Made by a program: the position numbers and the translations under genes. Below the pieces are notes generated by a model. It was not told the DNA's origin. It was given only the letters and a program-made list of their open reading frames with translations, and searched no databases. A stretch of 64,000 bases of DNA from Chitinophaga sp. MM2321 (GTDB lineage: Bacteria; Bacteroidota; Bacteroidia; Chitinophagales; Chitinophagaceae). The stretch is taken from NCBI RefSeq assembly GCF_964033635.1, contig NZ_OZ035533.1:5270001-5334000 (forward strand). Direction: 5' to 3'. Positions 25,408 through 34,764 of the stretch are shown in pieces (position 1 is the first letter of the stretch; every line of letters starts with the position of its first letter).

Positions 25408-25872
25408 ATGAAAAAATTATTTTTAGCCGGTTTCCTTTTGCTGATTGCAATAACCGGGATATCCACCAACATGAGCGCACAAACGAAGAAGAGCCCTTCA
25501 CTGAATCATATTGCACTGTATGTAGTAGACCTGGAACGTAGCACGTCTTTCTACCGGGATGTGGTGCAACTGGAAGGGATGGAAGAACCTTTTAAAGACG
25601 GCCGCCACAGCTGGTTTAAAGTAGGCGAACATAGCCAGCTACATATTATTTCCGGTGCCGCCAAAGCCACAGAGCACCCAAAAGACATGCACCTCTGTTT
25701 CAGCGTACCTTCCATGAAAGATTTCCTGGTAGTACTGGGCAAACACAAAATAGCCTACGAAGACTGGCCAGGCAAACCGAATACCATCAATAAAAGGGTG
25801 GACGGTGTACAACAGATTTATTTCCGTGACCCGGATGGATACTGGCTGGAAATCAATGACGATAAATATTAA
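25408..25872 (+). CDS. Secreted VOC (glyoxalase/bleomycin-resistance) superfamily protein
   Basis: This 154-residue protein starts with a signal peptide (FLLLIAITGISTNMSAQ, cleaved near residue 25) and carries one VOC domain: LNHIALYVVDLERSTSFYRDV, HSWFKVGEHSQLHI and YFRDPDGYWLEIND. The His in the first strand and the Glu in the last fit the metal-binding positions of VOC enzymes. VOC proteins include glyoxalase I, dioxygenases and drug-binding proteins. A periplasmic location is unusual for glyoxalase, so the substrate is open. It ends 2 bp before the convergent TPR gene. Confidence 0.85.
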   Translation: MKKLFLAGFLLLIAITGISTNMSAQTKKSPSLNHIALYVVDLERSTSFYRDVVQLEGMEEPFKDGRHSWFKVGEHSQLHIISGAAKATEHPKDMHLCFSVPSMKDFLVVLGKHKIAYEDWPGKPNTINKRVDGVQQIYFRDPDGYWLEINDDKY

Positions 25873-25874
25873 TC

Positions 25875-26609
25875 CTATCGCAGTTCCTTTTCAAGCGCAG
25901 CAGCTTTAGCAGCAATCGCCGCATCAGCGGGTATTTTATCCAGCCAGGTGCGTGCCTCTTTCTTGTTATGCTGCTGCGCATAATATAATGCCGTATAAAA
26001 TGCGGCATCGTATTTAAACAGTGATGCGCCTGCGTATACTGTTTCCAGTTCCGCTAAACCCGCTTCAACACTGCCTCCCCGCAATTGCGCAACCCCCCTG
26101 TAGAAGTGGGCCATCTGGCTGCTGCTGTCCTGTTCCAGGTATTCATTCAGTAAGGGAATTACTTTCGTATAGGCGCGTTCGTTAAAAAAGAGTGCAGCGG
26201 AGCGGAGTAAGGAATCCTTGTTATCACCACGTTCCACAGACGCCTGCATTTCGATATTACCGTAGATAGCCATGTAATCCATTTCGCCGTTATGGCGGAA
26301 CACCACCACTGCCGCGATCAGTATGGCCGCTGCCGCCGCGAAGCCCACCAGGTATTTTCTCATGGAGATCACTTTCGGGGGATGTTTAAAATAGGTATCC
26401 CGCCGGCGCTGCAGTTCTTCCTGCAACAGATCCGCCTCTGCATCCGGTGGTAAGCGCCTGACCAACGTATCTTTCAGTGTTCTGAAAGCAGCTACCGCAG
26501 CAGCCAGTTCTGCATCCGCTTTCAATGCAGCCTCAAACCGCTGCCTTTCTTCCGGCAGCATCTCCTCTTCTACATAACGGATAACATCATCATTATTATA
26601 AGCAGTCAT
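25875..26609 (-). CDS. Membrane TPR protein, probable anti-sigma factor
   Basis: The 244-residue protein has a cytoplasmic N-terminus with an anti-sigma-like start (about 1-60, NDDVIRYVEEEMLPEERQRFEAAL, reminiscent of zinc-less anti-sigma N-termini), one membrane segment (about 86-104) and a periplasmic C-terminus with tetratricopeptide-like helices (about 130-240, AALFFNERAYTKVIPLLNEYLEQD, HFYRGVAQL). It begins 3 bp after the sigma factor's stop codon on the same strand, the usual place for a cognate anti-sigma. The role is inferred from position and topology: it would hold the sigma factor until the periplasmic TPR part senses a signal. Confidence 0.75.
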   Translation of the reverse strand: MTAYNNDDVIRYVEEEMLPEERQRFEAALKADAELAAAVAAFRTLKDTLVRRLPPDAEADLLQEELQRRRDTYFKHPPKVISMRKYLVGFAAAAAILIAAVVVFRHNGEMDYMAIYGNIEMQASVERGDNKDSLLRSAALFFNERAYTKVIPLLNEYLEQDSSSQMAHFYRGVAQLRGGSVEAGLAELETVYAGASLFKYDAAFYTALYYAQQHNKKEARTWLDKIPADAAIAAKAAALEKELR

Positions 26610-26612
26610 AAT

Positions 26613-27191
26613 CTAAATTTTCTGAGCCTGTACATAGGATAACAAAGTAGCCATACATTCGGATTTCTTCTTACGCAGATAGCCATAGGTAACGCCCATT
26701 GCTGCCGCGATCTTTTCCTGCGCCTCCCCTGCCAGCGCCTGCCGGAGGATCTCTTTACACTTCTCTCCCAACCGCTCAAACTGTGCCAGGAACATACTTG
26801 CTTCTGCCTCTTCCTTTATCACCTGTTCTGCGGAAGCAAAAACATCTTCTCCTACTTCATATAAATCATCCAGCCTTTTTGTTACCGGTTGCCGGCCTCT
26901 TTTCTTTAGTTCATTCAGCCATTTTCTTTTGCAGATCAACAGAAAGAAAGGTTCAAAGGGACAGGTAAGTTGCAACTCCTTGTGTTTCGCCTGGTTATAC
27001 AGGTCCATAATAGATTCCTGGAAAATATCTGCTGCATCATCTTCTGATCCCTGGTGCTGCATAATATGGTGCCTGATCTTTCCTGCAAAGCGTTCATAGA
27101 TCTCCTGCACCAGGCGGGTGTCATTATTTAACAGGCCATCCAGGTATCGCTGGTCGGGGTGAATCGTCATCGGGAGCTGATTTGCATGCAT
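26613..27191 (-). CDS. ECF-like RNA polymerase sigma factor
   Basis: The 192-residue protein has a sigma-70 region 2 (about 25-95, VQEIYERFAGKIRHHIMQH, EDDAADIFQESIMDLY) and a region 4 helix-turn-helix (about 130-185, EKIAAAMGVTYGYLRKKKSECMATLL). It belongs to the Bacteroidota ECF-like group often encoded beside membrane TPR proteins. The ATG at 27191 and another seven codons later are both possible starts. It is divergent from the lipoprotein gene at 27323, and its likely targets include the lipoprotein-PKD-CHAT genes to the right; that link is inference. Confidence 0.85.
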   Translation of the reverse strand: MHANQLPMTIHPDQRYLDGLLNNDTRLVQEIYERFAGKIRHHIMQHQGSEDDAADIFQESIMDLYNQAKHKELQLTCPFEPFFLLICKRKWLNELKKRGRQPVTKRLDDLYEVGEDVFASAEQVIKEEAEASMFLAQFERLGEKCKEILRQALAGEAQEKIAAAMGVTYGYLRKKKSECMATLLSYVQAQKI

Positions 27192-27322
27192 TGACAGAAG
27201 TATATCACATCTAAAAATACATCTTTCTAAAAATAAATTTCAAAAAGGGGGGTAACAAAATAAAAAGGCGGTTGATCTACTTACAAACAAGCAAAAAAAT
27301 TACTCATCAAAAAATAGTTTGT

Positions 27323-28411
27323 ATGAAAACGCTTTCCTTAAAATCTATCGCCTGTTTATTGGCCGCAGCACTGGCAGTATCATCCTGCAGAAGAAACAAC
27401 AATGAAGTTCCGCTTCCCTCGCCCAGCGAGGATGGAAAAATGTTGTCTGCACTCCTCAGCAGCTATGCACCTAAATTCGAAAGCTTTACCGTGGATGCCG
27501 CCGCCGGTGGTGTAATAACCACCACAAACGGAACGAAATATACAATTCCTCCGAATGTATTTACTACTAAAAGCGGAGTTCCTGTTACGGGAGCCGTTGC
27601 CATCAGCATCAAGGAAATCCTGAATGTCAGTTCCATGATCTTATCAGATAAACCTACCATGACCAGTGATGGCCGGATACTGGTATCATACGGAGAATTT
27701 TTCATGAAGGCCGAACAAAACAAACAGAATCTCGCGCTGCAACCCAATGCTAACGGGCGTGCTATACAGGTACAGGTACCTGCCAAACCCGGAGATGGTG
27801 TAAAAGAAGTACCCATGTGGGATGGAGATACCACTGTTACCCTTACCCAAAATGGTTTTAACCACATTAACCAACCGGTGACAGTTAGCTCAGAGGTAAC
27901 GCTCAACAAAGGGATGATGTGGACCCAGATTGATAACAACTACGCCATCTTCAACTCCGCCAATGGCACTATGGACTTTCGGCTTGATAGCCTGATCAAA
28001 TGGACAAACTGTGATGGGCTGTACTATGACCCGAATCCTAAAACCACTGTAATGGCTTATTTCACCAATCACTTCAATGCAGAAACCGGTGTTGGCTTCG
28101 GTGGGGAACAACCCAGCATGCTGTTCTTCAAACCCCGCTATAGCAATACAGTGGTTAAATTTTATAACGTCATCCTGGCTGCACCAACTGGCAAAGAAGG
28201 GTTCCATAGCTACCAATCCTCTATCCCTGTTGGCATGGAAGGCACGTTCCTGGCTATCAGCGCGGTAAACGGGCAGCTCTATGCAGAACAGAAAGATGTG
28301 ACAATAGGAACGCCTGCTACCGGTAATGACTATACGACTGTGAGCTTTGACCTGCAAGCTGTTGACGCCAATTCTTTAATAGCACTGATCAATAGTATGA
28401 ATTCGAAATAA
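27323..28411 (+). CDS. Lipoprotein of unknown function in the CHAT cluster
   Basis: The 362-residue protein has a lipoprotein signal (LAVSSCRR, Cys22). After it, a region at about 55-130 (GGVITTTNGTKYTIPPNVFTTKSG, GAVAISIKEIL) resembles the ZU5-like beta-sandwich domains found in Bacteroidota surface lipoproteins. The C-terminal part is unrecognised. The ATG at 27323 is used because the signal peptide starts there; an in-frame upstream ATG at 27272 adds 17 residues with no signal character. It lies 131 bp from the divergent sigma gene and ends before a strong terminator, so it is a separate transcript from the PKD and CHAT genes. Confidence 0.7.
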   Translation: MKTLSLKSIACLLAAALAVSSCRRNNNEVPLPSPSEDGKMLSALLSSYAPKFESFTVDAAAGGVITTTNGTKYTIPPNVFTTKSGVPVTGAVAISIKEILNVSSMILSDKPTMTSDGRILVSYGEFFMKAEQNKQNLALQPNANGRAIQVQVPAKPGDGVKEVPMWDGDTTVTLTQNGFNHINQPVTVSSEVTLNKGMMWTQIDNNYAIFNSANGTMDFRLDSLIKWTNCDGLYYDPNPKTTVMAYFTNHFNAETGVGFGGEQPSMLFFKPRYSNTVVKFYNVILAAPTGKEGFHSYQSSIPVGMEGTFLAISAVNGQLYAEQKDVTIGTPATGNDYTTVSFDLQAVDANSLIALINSMNSK

Positions 28412-28452
28412 CCGGCCTGTTATCCGTTTACAAGTACACCCAAAGTTGAACA

Positions 28453-28484
28453 GCAATAAGTCAATCCTCCGGTTGACTTATTGC
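28453..28484 (+). terminator. Intrinsic terminator after the lipoprotein gene
   Basis: GCAATAAGTCAA pairs perfectly with TTGACTTATTGC around an 8-nt loop and is followed by CTTTTTTGT on the plus strand. It ends the lipoprotein transcript before the PKD gene. Confidence 0.88.
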
Positions 28485-28529
28485 CTTTTTTGTATAATAT
28501 TTATTTACATTTATATAGATAATCCCCTT

Positions 28530-30524
28530 ATGCAAAAAACCACTACTGCTGTCGCACTTTTCCTGTTCTTTCATGTAATATGCCTGGCGCAATCGCTCCC
28601 GAAGCCGGTAGCACCGGCCTTTCCACAGGATACCGTTCCTGCTGAAATTACCTTGCAGGGCAATGATGACAGTATGCAGCTGGTGGCTAATCTGCGCCCG
28701 TTGCGACAGATAGCCGGCGCACCCGCCGCCTTTTATACCTACTTCTGGGAAATGGGTGACGGCACCTTCAGCTTCAGTAAAAACCCGGTGCCACAATACA
28801 AAGATACCGGCACCTACCAGGTACGGCTATACGCTACCAACAATTATGATGATGGAAAAGCGCCGCCTACCAGTCCCCGTCCTATAAAAGTGAAGAAGCC
28901 CGTCAAGAACAGTACCTGGGCATCCCACTTCTTTCACGGAGCAGGTAATATAGAAATGAAGATCAACCGCAATCCTAAGCCCGGCGAAGATTTCATGGCA
29001 CTGATAGGCTACCGTAACCTGTCCGGAGATGTGGGCAGCGGTTCACTGGTATTGTTTTTTAATGAGAAGCAATTCGGTCACGACGGCTTTCATATGACGG
29101 AAAAAAGGAGCTATCACGGGGAAGACAGCAGCTCCTTACAAACACTGCTGGCAGCTTTGAATCCACCGGATGATAACATGAACATCGCCCTTGCACGGGG
29201 CCCTCATGCCGCAGCGGCAGCCCCTTTCGGGGAAGCAGCCAAAGCGATGATCCAGTCCATGCAAAGTACTTACAACGGACACACGGTTTTACATTACAGC
29301 AACGCCGCACCCGACAAGGAGCAATTCCTTTTCCTGAATATGCATACCCTGCCGGAAATGATCCAGGACACCAATGCCACCGTTACCATGACGGCCATGC
29401 TGGTACCGGACAACCCGGCTATGCAACCGGAAATGTATCAGCTGGAAATGGCCATAGTAGCATCACATGACCCCAATCGCCTACAACTGAAACGCCACCG
29501 GATCAACTACCGGTTTATGGGAAAGAAAAAAGAACTGACCTACAAGGTCCAGTTTCAGAATACCGGCAAGGGCCCTGCGAAGAAAGTAGCCATTGGCATC
29601 GCAGTACCCCGGCAACTAAATACAGAAACGATCAAACTACTGGAGATAAGTCCGGCCTGCATCAGCTGCGATTCGGCCTATCAGCAACAGAGCTGTATTG
29701 ATACCGTACGCACGCGCGACAGTGTATACTTTGTGTTCCGGAACATTTACCTGCCCGGGCTGCAACAGGAAGGTGTCATGGACCCGGATTCTACCAAAGG
29801 GTTTGTCCGTTATTCCGTGCTGTTTAAGAAGAAACCCCGGAAGATCCCTTTCAGCAGCAGGGCCGCCATCATCTTTGACAAGAACGAGCCGATTTATACC
29901 AACCGTGCTACCGCCAGGTTCATTAAAGGCATTTCCCCTACTATTATAGCAGGCTACAACTTCACACCTAACAGCCGCGACTATACGTTGAAAGGGCCGT
30001 TACAGGTAGGTGTGGCGCTGGCGCCATTTGCGCCGGACCGTCCTTATTTCCAGGCAGAAGCTTACGCCGGTTTGCAGGAAAAAGAAATAAGCAGGGAACA
30101 ACTCACCCGCGACAAAAGGGATACGATGTATAACGGGCAGGGCTATCTGATTTCCGGCAGGGGCCAGCAAACAACGTTGACCCGCAATACCCTGCAAATA
30201 GTGCCCTTACACTTCCGCTATAACATCAGCAAGTGGATTGGTATCGGCGCAGGCGCTTTAGCGCAGGTAGATGTATCCACACAAACAAGCACGGTATCCA
30301 ATATCTACCTGAGCGACTTCCAGCAACCGGATGTGCCCCTACACACCTTCCGCAATACAGTGAAAGAAGAAACGAAATGGTTTACCGGCTGGAATGCAGC
30401 CCCCTTCGTTGATTTGCAGATAGGCAAAGTAAAAACCGGTCCTGCTATAGGGCTCCGCTACCTCCGGCAACTGGCGGGCAATACGCCGAACCGTTTCTTC
30501 GTATATGCTAGCTATAAACTGTAA
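28530..30524 (+). CDS. PKD-domain envelope protein in the CHAT cluster
   Basis: The 664-residue protein has a signal peptide (from MQKTTTAVALFLFFHVICLA) and a PKD domain (FYTYFWEMGDGTFSFSKNP to YQVRLYATN) with the family WDFGDG-like motif. A DUF11-like stretch (ELTYKVQFQNTGKGPAKKV) and a C-terminal aromatic-rich beta-strand region ending in FFVYASYKL follow, consistent with an outer-membrane beta-barrel. The ATG at 28530 is preferred to an in-frame upstream ATG at 28446, which lies in the terminator. It is 22 bp upstream of the CHAT gene, so the two are likely cotranscribed. Role unknown; it may present or receive a signal at the outer membrane. Confidence 0.75.
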   Translation: MQKTTTAVALFLFFHVICLAQSLPKPVAPAFPQDTVPAEITLQGNDDSMQLVANLRPLRQIAGAPAAFYTYFWEMGDGTFSFSKNPVPQYKDTGTYQVRLYATNNYDDGKAPPTSPRPIKVKKPVKNSTWASHFFHGAGNIEMKINRNPKPGEDFMALIGYRNLSGDVGSGSLVLFFNEKQFGHDGFHMTEKRSYHGEDSSSLQTLLAALNPPDDNMNIALARGPHAAAAAPFGEAAKAMIQSMQSTYNGHTVLHYSNAAPDKEQFLFLNMHTLPEMIQDTNATVTMTAMLVPDNPAMQPEMYQLEMAIVASHDPNRLQLKRHRINYRFMGKKKELTYKVQFQNTGKGPAKKVAIGIAVPRQLNTETIKLLEISPACISCDSAYQQQSCIDTVRTRDSVYFVFRNIYLPGLQQEGVMDPDSTKGFVRYSVLFKKKPRKIPFSSRAAIIFDKNEPIYTNRATARFIKGISPTIIAGYNFTPNSRDYTLKGPLQVGVALAPFAPDRPYFQAEAYAGLQEKEISREQLTRDKRDTMYNGQGYLISGRGQQTTLTRNTLQIVPLHFRYNISKWIGIGAGALAQVDVSTQTSTVSNIYLSDFQQPDVPLHTFRNTVKEETKWFTGWNAAPFVDLQIGKVKTGPAIGLRYLRQLAGNTPNRFFVYASYKL

Positions 30525-30546
30525 TAAATCATAACTTCAGCCTTGT

Positions 30547-33237
30547 ATGGCTGAAGCACGCGTGCACATATTCCTGGTTAAAAGGTGGCTGCTGTTACTG
30601 GCGATAGCCTTGCTATCAGTAGCCTGGCAGGAGCCGACCACCGGTGCGCTACCCGACACCCTGCGCAAATACCGGGCAGCAGATCAGCTCACAGAATGGA
30701 TCTATACACAGTTGCAATGGCCCGCCGCCACCCCGCTGGAAAAGGCCGCCATCCTAAAACAAGCCACCACGCATATCTGGCGTCTTCCAAAAACCGCTGA
30801 AGAAGTACAGGCCTGGCAGGATCTGCTGATCAACCAAGGCTATACGTTATTACTGAGCGGAGACATTGTATCTTCTACAGATGCCTACCAGCAAGCATTT
30901 GAATGGGCCAGGCAACACCTGTCCACCACAGATGAAAGCCTCGTACTGGAATACATCCTCAAACCACTGGGCAACAACTATACGCGGCTGGGTGATTATG
31001 AGCAGGCGCTTTTCATTCATCAGAAGGCACTTGCACTGGCTAACAGCCTGCAGGATCAATCCGCACTGGCCGGCACTTACAGCAACCTTACCAATACAGC
31101 CGGCAATATGGGGCAACTGGAACAGGCGCGCTTATATTGCCAGGAAGGACTCAAAGTCGCCGATAAAAAAAGTGCCTTATACGGATTGCTGTTATCAGAA
31201 CAGGCAGATGTTTGTGAGAAACTATCGCAACATGATATTGCCAAAAGCAGCATCCGGGAAAGTATCCGTATCCTGCGACAACAACCGGCAGGCGACCAGG
31301 AAGCCGCTCACTGGCTATTTATGGCCTATCAGCAGGCAGGTGATATTTATTTGTCAACCCCTATCACCGCCAAACAATATTACCAGGAAGCTTTGCATTA
31401 TATGCGCCGCAAACAGGTAGTACGCAAGCGGGAACAGGCCAAATTATACCAGCGCCTCGGCCAACTGTACGTGGCACTGGAGGAGCCGCAGCACGCACTC
31501 TCCTGGCTGGACAGCTGCGCCCGCATACTATTGCCGGGTAAGGATTTCCGGCAACTGAAAGAAGAGGACATGTACGGAGAATATACCTTACTGGATATGC
31601 TCTTTGCCCGTGCAGCCGCTTACAACCAGCTACAGCAGCCCGATGCAGCCCTGCAAGCCTATCGTTTATGTTTCGCTACCGAGCATAAATTACGCAGCCA
31701 GTTTATATCTGCCTCCGCAAAAGAAATGGCCGTTTCAGATAGCCGTTCCCGTTATGAGATGGCTATTGAAACAGCTTACAACTGCTGGCTAAAAACCCGT
31801 CAGACATCCTACCAGCAAGTGATATTACAGTTCATGGAAAACAGTAAATCACAACTGCTATGGGAAGAAATGCTGCAACAGGCCCAGTACCATACCGGCG
31901 ACAGCACCTTGAAACGTATCCGGTTACTGGAACAGGCGCAGATCTATTACCGCAAAGAAGCCCTCCAGAATGGTGGCGGGGATAGCCTGCTGAAAGTACG
32001 CCAGCAACGGGTAGCGTGGGACCTGGCTACCTTGCGTAAAAAAATGCCGGTCATGGCAAATGATACTTTATCGGTCGGTCATCTCACAAAATTATTGCCT
32101 GACAAACATGTAATCCGCAGTTACTTTGCCGGTACAACCGGTTTATATAGCATAGAGCTTGACAAACAAGGCATCCGTTTTACCAACAGGCTGGCTATTA
32201 CCACACAGTGGCATGATAGCCTCCTGTACTTCCGGCAGCATTATTTTGAAAACGGCGCACAGGCGATGATCAATACGCCCAAAGCCTATTACGACGCAGC
32301 CTACCGCATTTATGCGCAACTATTCCGGCAACAGCCATTGCAAACCGGCAACACTTATATGCTTATGCCGGACGGCGTGTTAAGCACCATTCCATTAGAA
32401 GCCCTGGTAACAGATTCCGTTTATCCCGCCGCCATCGGCAAGTGGCCGTTCCTCGTAAAACAGGCGACCATTGCCTACGCTTACTCCTTACGTACCTGGC
32501 AGGCGCAACTATCCGGAGATACCAACAAAAAAGGATTTAGCGGATTTTTTATAGCCCGGCAACAACACGGATTAGCCGCCTTACAAGGGGTGGAAGCAGA
32601 AAAAGAACTGATGGCGCCCGTTATCAGCAATGGCCGGTGGTTTCCTGACGCACAGGCTACCGTGGCCAGTTTCCGGCAAGCCTTAACCGAATCGGCTATT
32701 GTACATATCAGCACACACGCTTTTCTTAAACAGGACAGTATGCAGGCGCCACATATCGCATTTTATGATGCGCCCTTTTATTTATTTGAACTAAATGCGC
32801 TCCCGCGGCATCCGGCCATGGTGGTATTGAGCGCCTGTGGCACCGCCGATGGCAGGCTGGTCACCGGCGAAGGCGTTCAGAGCCTGGCGCACGCCTTCAT
32901 GGCTATAGGCACCCCCGCTGTTGTAGCAGCTTTATGGAATGTAAATGATGCGACCACACCACAACTGATGCAAACCTTTTACAAAACACTTTCCACAACG
33001 GCCAATGCAGCAGCGGCATTGCAACAAGCAAAACTAAGCTGGCTGAAAGATCCCGCTGTAACGGACATGCATAAACTCCCTTATTACTGGGCAGCACTCG
33101 GCTACCAGGGCAATACACAGGCGCTACAGGCAGGCGTATTGCCGGCCCGCGGAAACTATTGGTACTGGCTGTTGTTATTGTTAGGAATCCCGGTATTTAT
33201 CTTGCTAAAAAAAATCAGTAATAACCGGCATATATAA
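30547..33237 (+). CDS. Membrane-anchored TPR-CHAT caspase-like protease
   Basis: The 896-residue protein has an N-terminal signal or membrane segment (about 8-27) and a long stretch of tetratricopeptide helices (about 95-480, e.g. NNYTRLGDYEQALFIHQKAL). A C-terminal CHAT domain follows (about 640-860), then a final membrane segment (about 872-888). CHAT is a caspase-like peptidase fold; its His-Cys dyad is visible as HISTHA (His724) and VVLSACGTADG (Cys764), and LAHAFMAIGTPAVVAALWNVND is also typical. With a signal at one end and an anchor at the other, the protease is predicted to lie in the periplasm. The target is unknown. It probably forms an operon with the PKD gene. Confidence 0.88.
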   Translation: MAEARVHIFLVKRWLLLLAIALLSVAWQEPTTGALPDTLRKYRAADQLTEWIYTQLQWPAATPLEKAAILKQATTHIWRLPKTAEEVQAWQDLLINQGYTLLLSGDIVSSTDAYQQAFEWARQHLSTTDESLVLEYILKPLGNNYTRLGDYEQALFIHQKALALANSLQDQSALAGTYSNLTNTAGNMGQLEQARLYCQEGLKVADKKSALYGLLLSEQADVCEKLSQHDIAKSSIRESIRILRQQPAGDQEAAHWLFMAYQQAGDIYLSTPITAKQYYQEALHYMRRKQVVRKREQAKLYQRLGQLYVALEEPQHALSWLDSCARILLPGKDFRQLKEEDMYGEYTLLDMLFARAAAYNQLQQPDAALQAYRLCFATEHKLRSQFISASAKEMAVSDSRSRYEMAIETAYNCWLKTRQTSYQQVILQFMENSKSQLLWEEMLQQAQYHTGDSTLKRIRLLEQAQIYYRKEALQNGGGDSLLKVRQQRVAWDLATLRKKMPVMANDTLSVGHLTKLLPDKHVIRSYFAGTTGLYSIELDKQGIRFTNRLAITTQWHDSLLYFRQHYFENGAQAMINTPKAYYDAAYRIYAQLFRQQPLQTGNTYMLMPDGVLSTIPLEALVTDSVYPAAIGKWPFLVKQATIAYAYSLRTWQAQLSGDTNKKGFSGFFIARQQHGLAALQGVEAEKELMAPVISNGRWFPDAQATVASFRQALTESAIVHISTHAFLKQDSMQAPHIAFYDAPFYLFELNALPRHPAMVVLSACGTADGRLVTGEGVQSLAHAFMAIGTPAVVAALWNVNDATTPQLMQTFYKTLSTTANAAAALQQAKLSWLKDPAVTDMHKLPYYWAALGYQGNTQALQAGVLPARGNYWYWLLLLLGIPVFILLKKISNNRHI

Positions 33238-33295
33238 TACAACGATAGGCGTATTGCCCTTTTTTCGTTATATTCAATTACTTCATACAAGCTTT

Positions 33296-33934
33296 ATGTC
33301 ATTACAACTGAATGTTCCTTTCGCAGAAAACGAAGAAGCAAAATCAAAGGGTGCGCTATGGGATGCCAATCTGCAAACCTGGTATCTGCCGGAAGCCCAC
33401 TACGACCGGCTGATGGAGGTAGATAAATGGATTCCGGAAAAAGATACTGCCATTATCCTGTCTAACGAAATCACCATCGCACAGGCAGAAAGACCTTGCT
33501 GGAAATGTCATCAGCCCAACCTGGTCATTGCTATTGGCAGCGATTATTTTTATGAGAAAGATATCAATGAGCGCGATGAAGCGGTATGGCTGGAACAAGG
33601 CTTCTTCACGCTGTTTCAACAGGTATCTGCTGTATCCGGAAACCTGCAGGCATTGTTACAGGATCATTATCCGAACTACAAGACCGGCTATACGAAAAAT
33701 ACCGCCGGACAATATTGGAGCAACCACTGTGCTGCGTGTCAAAGTATTCAGGGCGACTGGTTCCTGTTTGATGAAGCTGGCAGCGTATTTTACCCGGTCA
33801 CCCAGGAAGCGGCCATACTTATTACATTAAAGACCTTCCCCCTGAAATATGCCCCACGCATAGATGCAGGTTACATCTACGGCAATCATCTCCGCCTGAT
33901 AACAGAATTCGCTGCCAGGGTGAATGTTACCTGA
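33296..33934 (+). CDS. DUF5710-containing protein with two CxxC motifs
   Basis: The 212-residue protein starts with a DUF5710 unit (about 1-43, LNVPFAENEEAKSKGALWD and WYLP), a short motif found in phage and plasmid replication proteins and DNA primases. CWKC (about 68) and CAAC (about 145) follow and could bind zinc. The ATG at 33296 is preferred to one 42 bp upstream because DUF5710 begins right there. No signal peptide is present, so it is cytoplasmic. The function is not known; a nucleic-acid role is suggested only by the domain. The last 8 bases overlap the convergent START gene. Confidence 0.7.
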   Translation: MSLQLNVPFAENEEAKSKGALWDANLQTWYLPEAHYDRLMEVDKWIPEKDTAIILSNEITIAQAERPCWKCHQPNLVIAIGSDYFYEKDINERDEAVWLEQGFFTLFQQVSAVSGNLQALLQDHYPNYKTGYTKNTAGQYWSNHCAACQSIQGDWFLFDEAGSVFYPVTQEAAILITLKTFPLKYAPRIDAGYIYGNHLRLITEFAARVNVT

Positions 33935-34592
33935 CACCATGTGCTTTCTCCACCAGCGTTTTAAACCTGTTCATCGTTTCAAAGAGATTTCCCCGGACAA
34001 TAGGGTCGGAAACCCAGCGTGGCACCTTCTTACTACGGTTGGTAGAGATGCTGTAGATCACCTTCACACTTCCGTTTCCCTGCTCATGTAAGAGCCATTT
34101 CCCCTGCACTCCTGTGATGCGGGTTACTTTATTAAAAACAGGAAACCTGCTATGCGAAGTACTTTCAAAAGTAATTTCTGCCGGCTTACCATCTTTACCT
34201 TCTTCCCTGACATGATATTTAAGACAACAATCCTGATCATCAAACGGCCAGGGGATACTGTACTTGATGTAGGTGATCCATGTATTTTCATCTCCGGCCG
34301 GTAGTACATTATAGGCTTTGGCTTCCATATTCCAGTCGGTGCCCCTTTCCTGGTCTGTTAAAAGCAGGTGGATGTCTTTTTTATTGGCATGCACAAAGAA
34401 AACAGCCTTCAGTTCCCTAACCGGTTCTTTTTCAGCACCCGGAATCCACCTTTCATAAAGGGATATTCCCCTCTCCTCTTTCACCAGCTTGAAATCATCC
34501 CCGCCCAGTTGATTGGCCGGCAGCAGCTGAGAGATGAATGTACCCGTCATCATTAATAACTTTAGACTTCCCACGTAAAACGTTTTATGCAA
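33927..34592 (-). CDS. Secreted START/SRPBCC-domain lipid-binding protein
   Basis: The 221-residue protein has an N-terminal signal-like segment (FYVGSLKLLMMTGTFISQLL) and a START/SRPBCC domain (FKLVKEERGISLYERWIPG to FETMNRFKTLVEKAH), with the W-I-T-Y and D-C-C-L-K-Y strands of that family. START domains bind lipids or other hydrophobic ligands. The start is a TTG at 34590-34592, with GGAGGA five bases upstream, one of the few good Shine-Dalgarno matches here; an ATG 13 codons later would cut the signal region. A periplasmic location is likely. It is divergent from the dehydrogenase gene. Confidence 0.75.
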   Translation of the reverse strand: MHKTFYVGSLKLLMMTGTFISQLLPANQLGGDDFKLVKEERGISLYERWIPGAEKEPVRELKAVFFVHANKKDIHLLLTDQERGTDWNMEAKAYNVLPAGDENTWITYIKYSIPWPFDDQDCCLKYHVREEGKDGKPAEITFESTSHSRFPVFNKVTRITGVQGKWLLHEQGNGSVKVIYSISTNRSKKVPRWVSDPIVRGNLFETMNRFKTLVEKAHGVR

Positions 34593-34764
34593 AAATGTCC
34601 TCCATTATTCCTTATTCAGCCAATTTTCTAATGAGCTGTCAGATTATCGTCTTGAATCGTTGATGACAGATAACGTTTATGCTCAGAAATCGGTAAAAAA
34701 AGACCTGCTTATCCCTATTAATTTTAATATTTTAGGCCACTAAAACGCTTTAAAACATTTGTAA

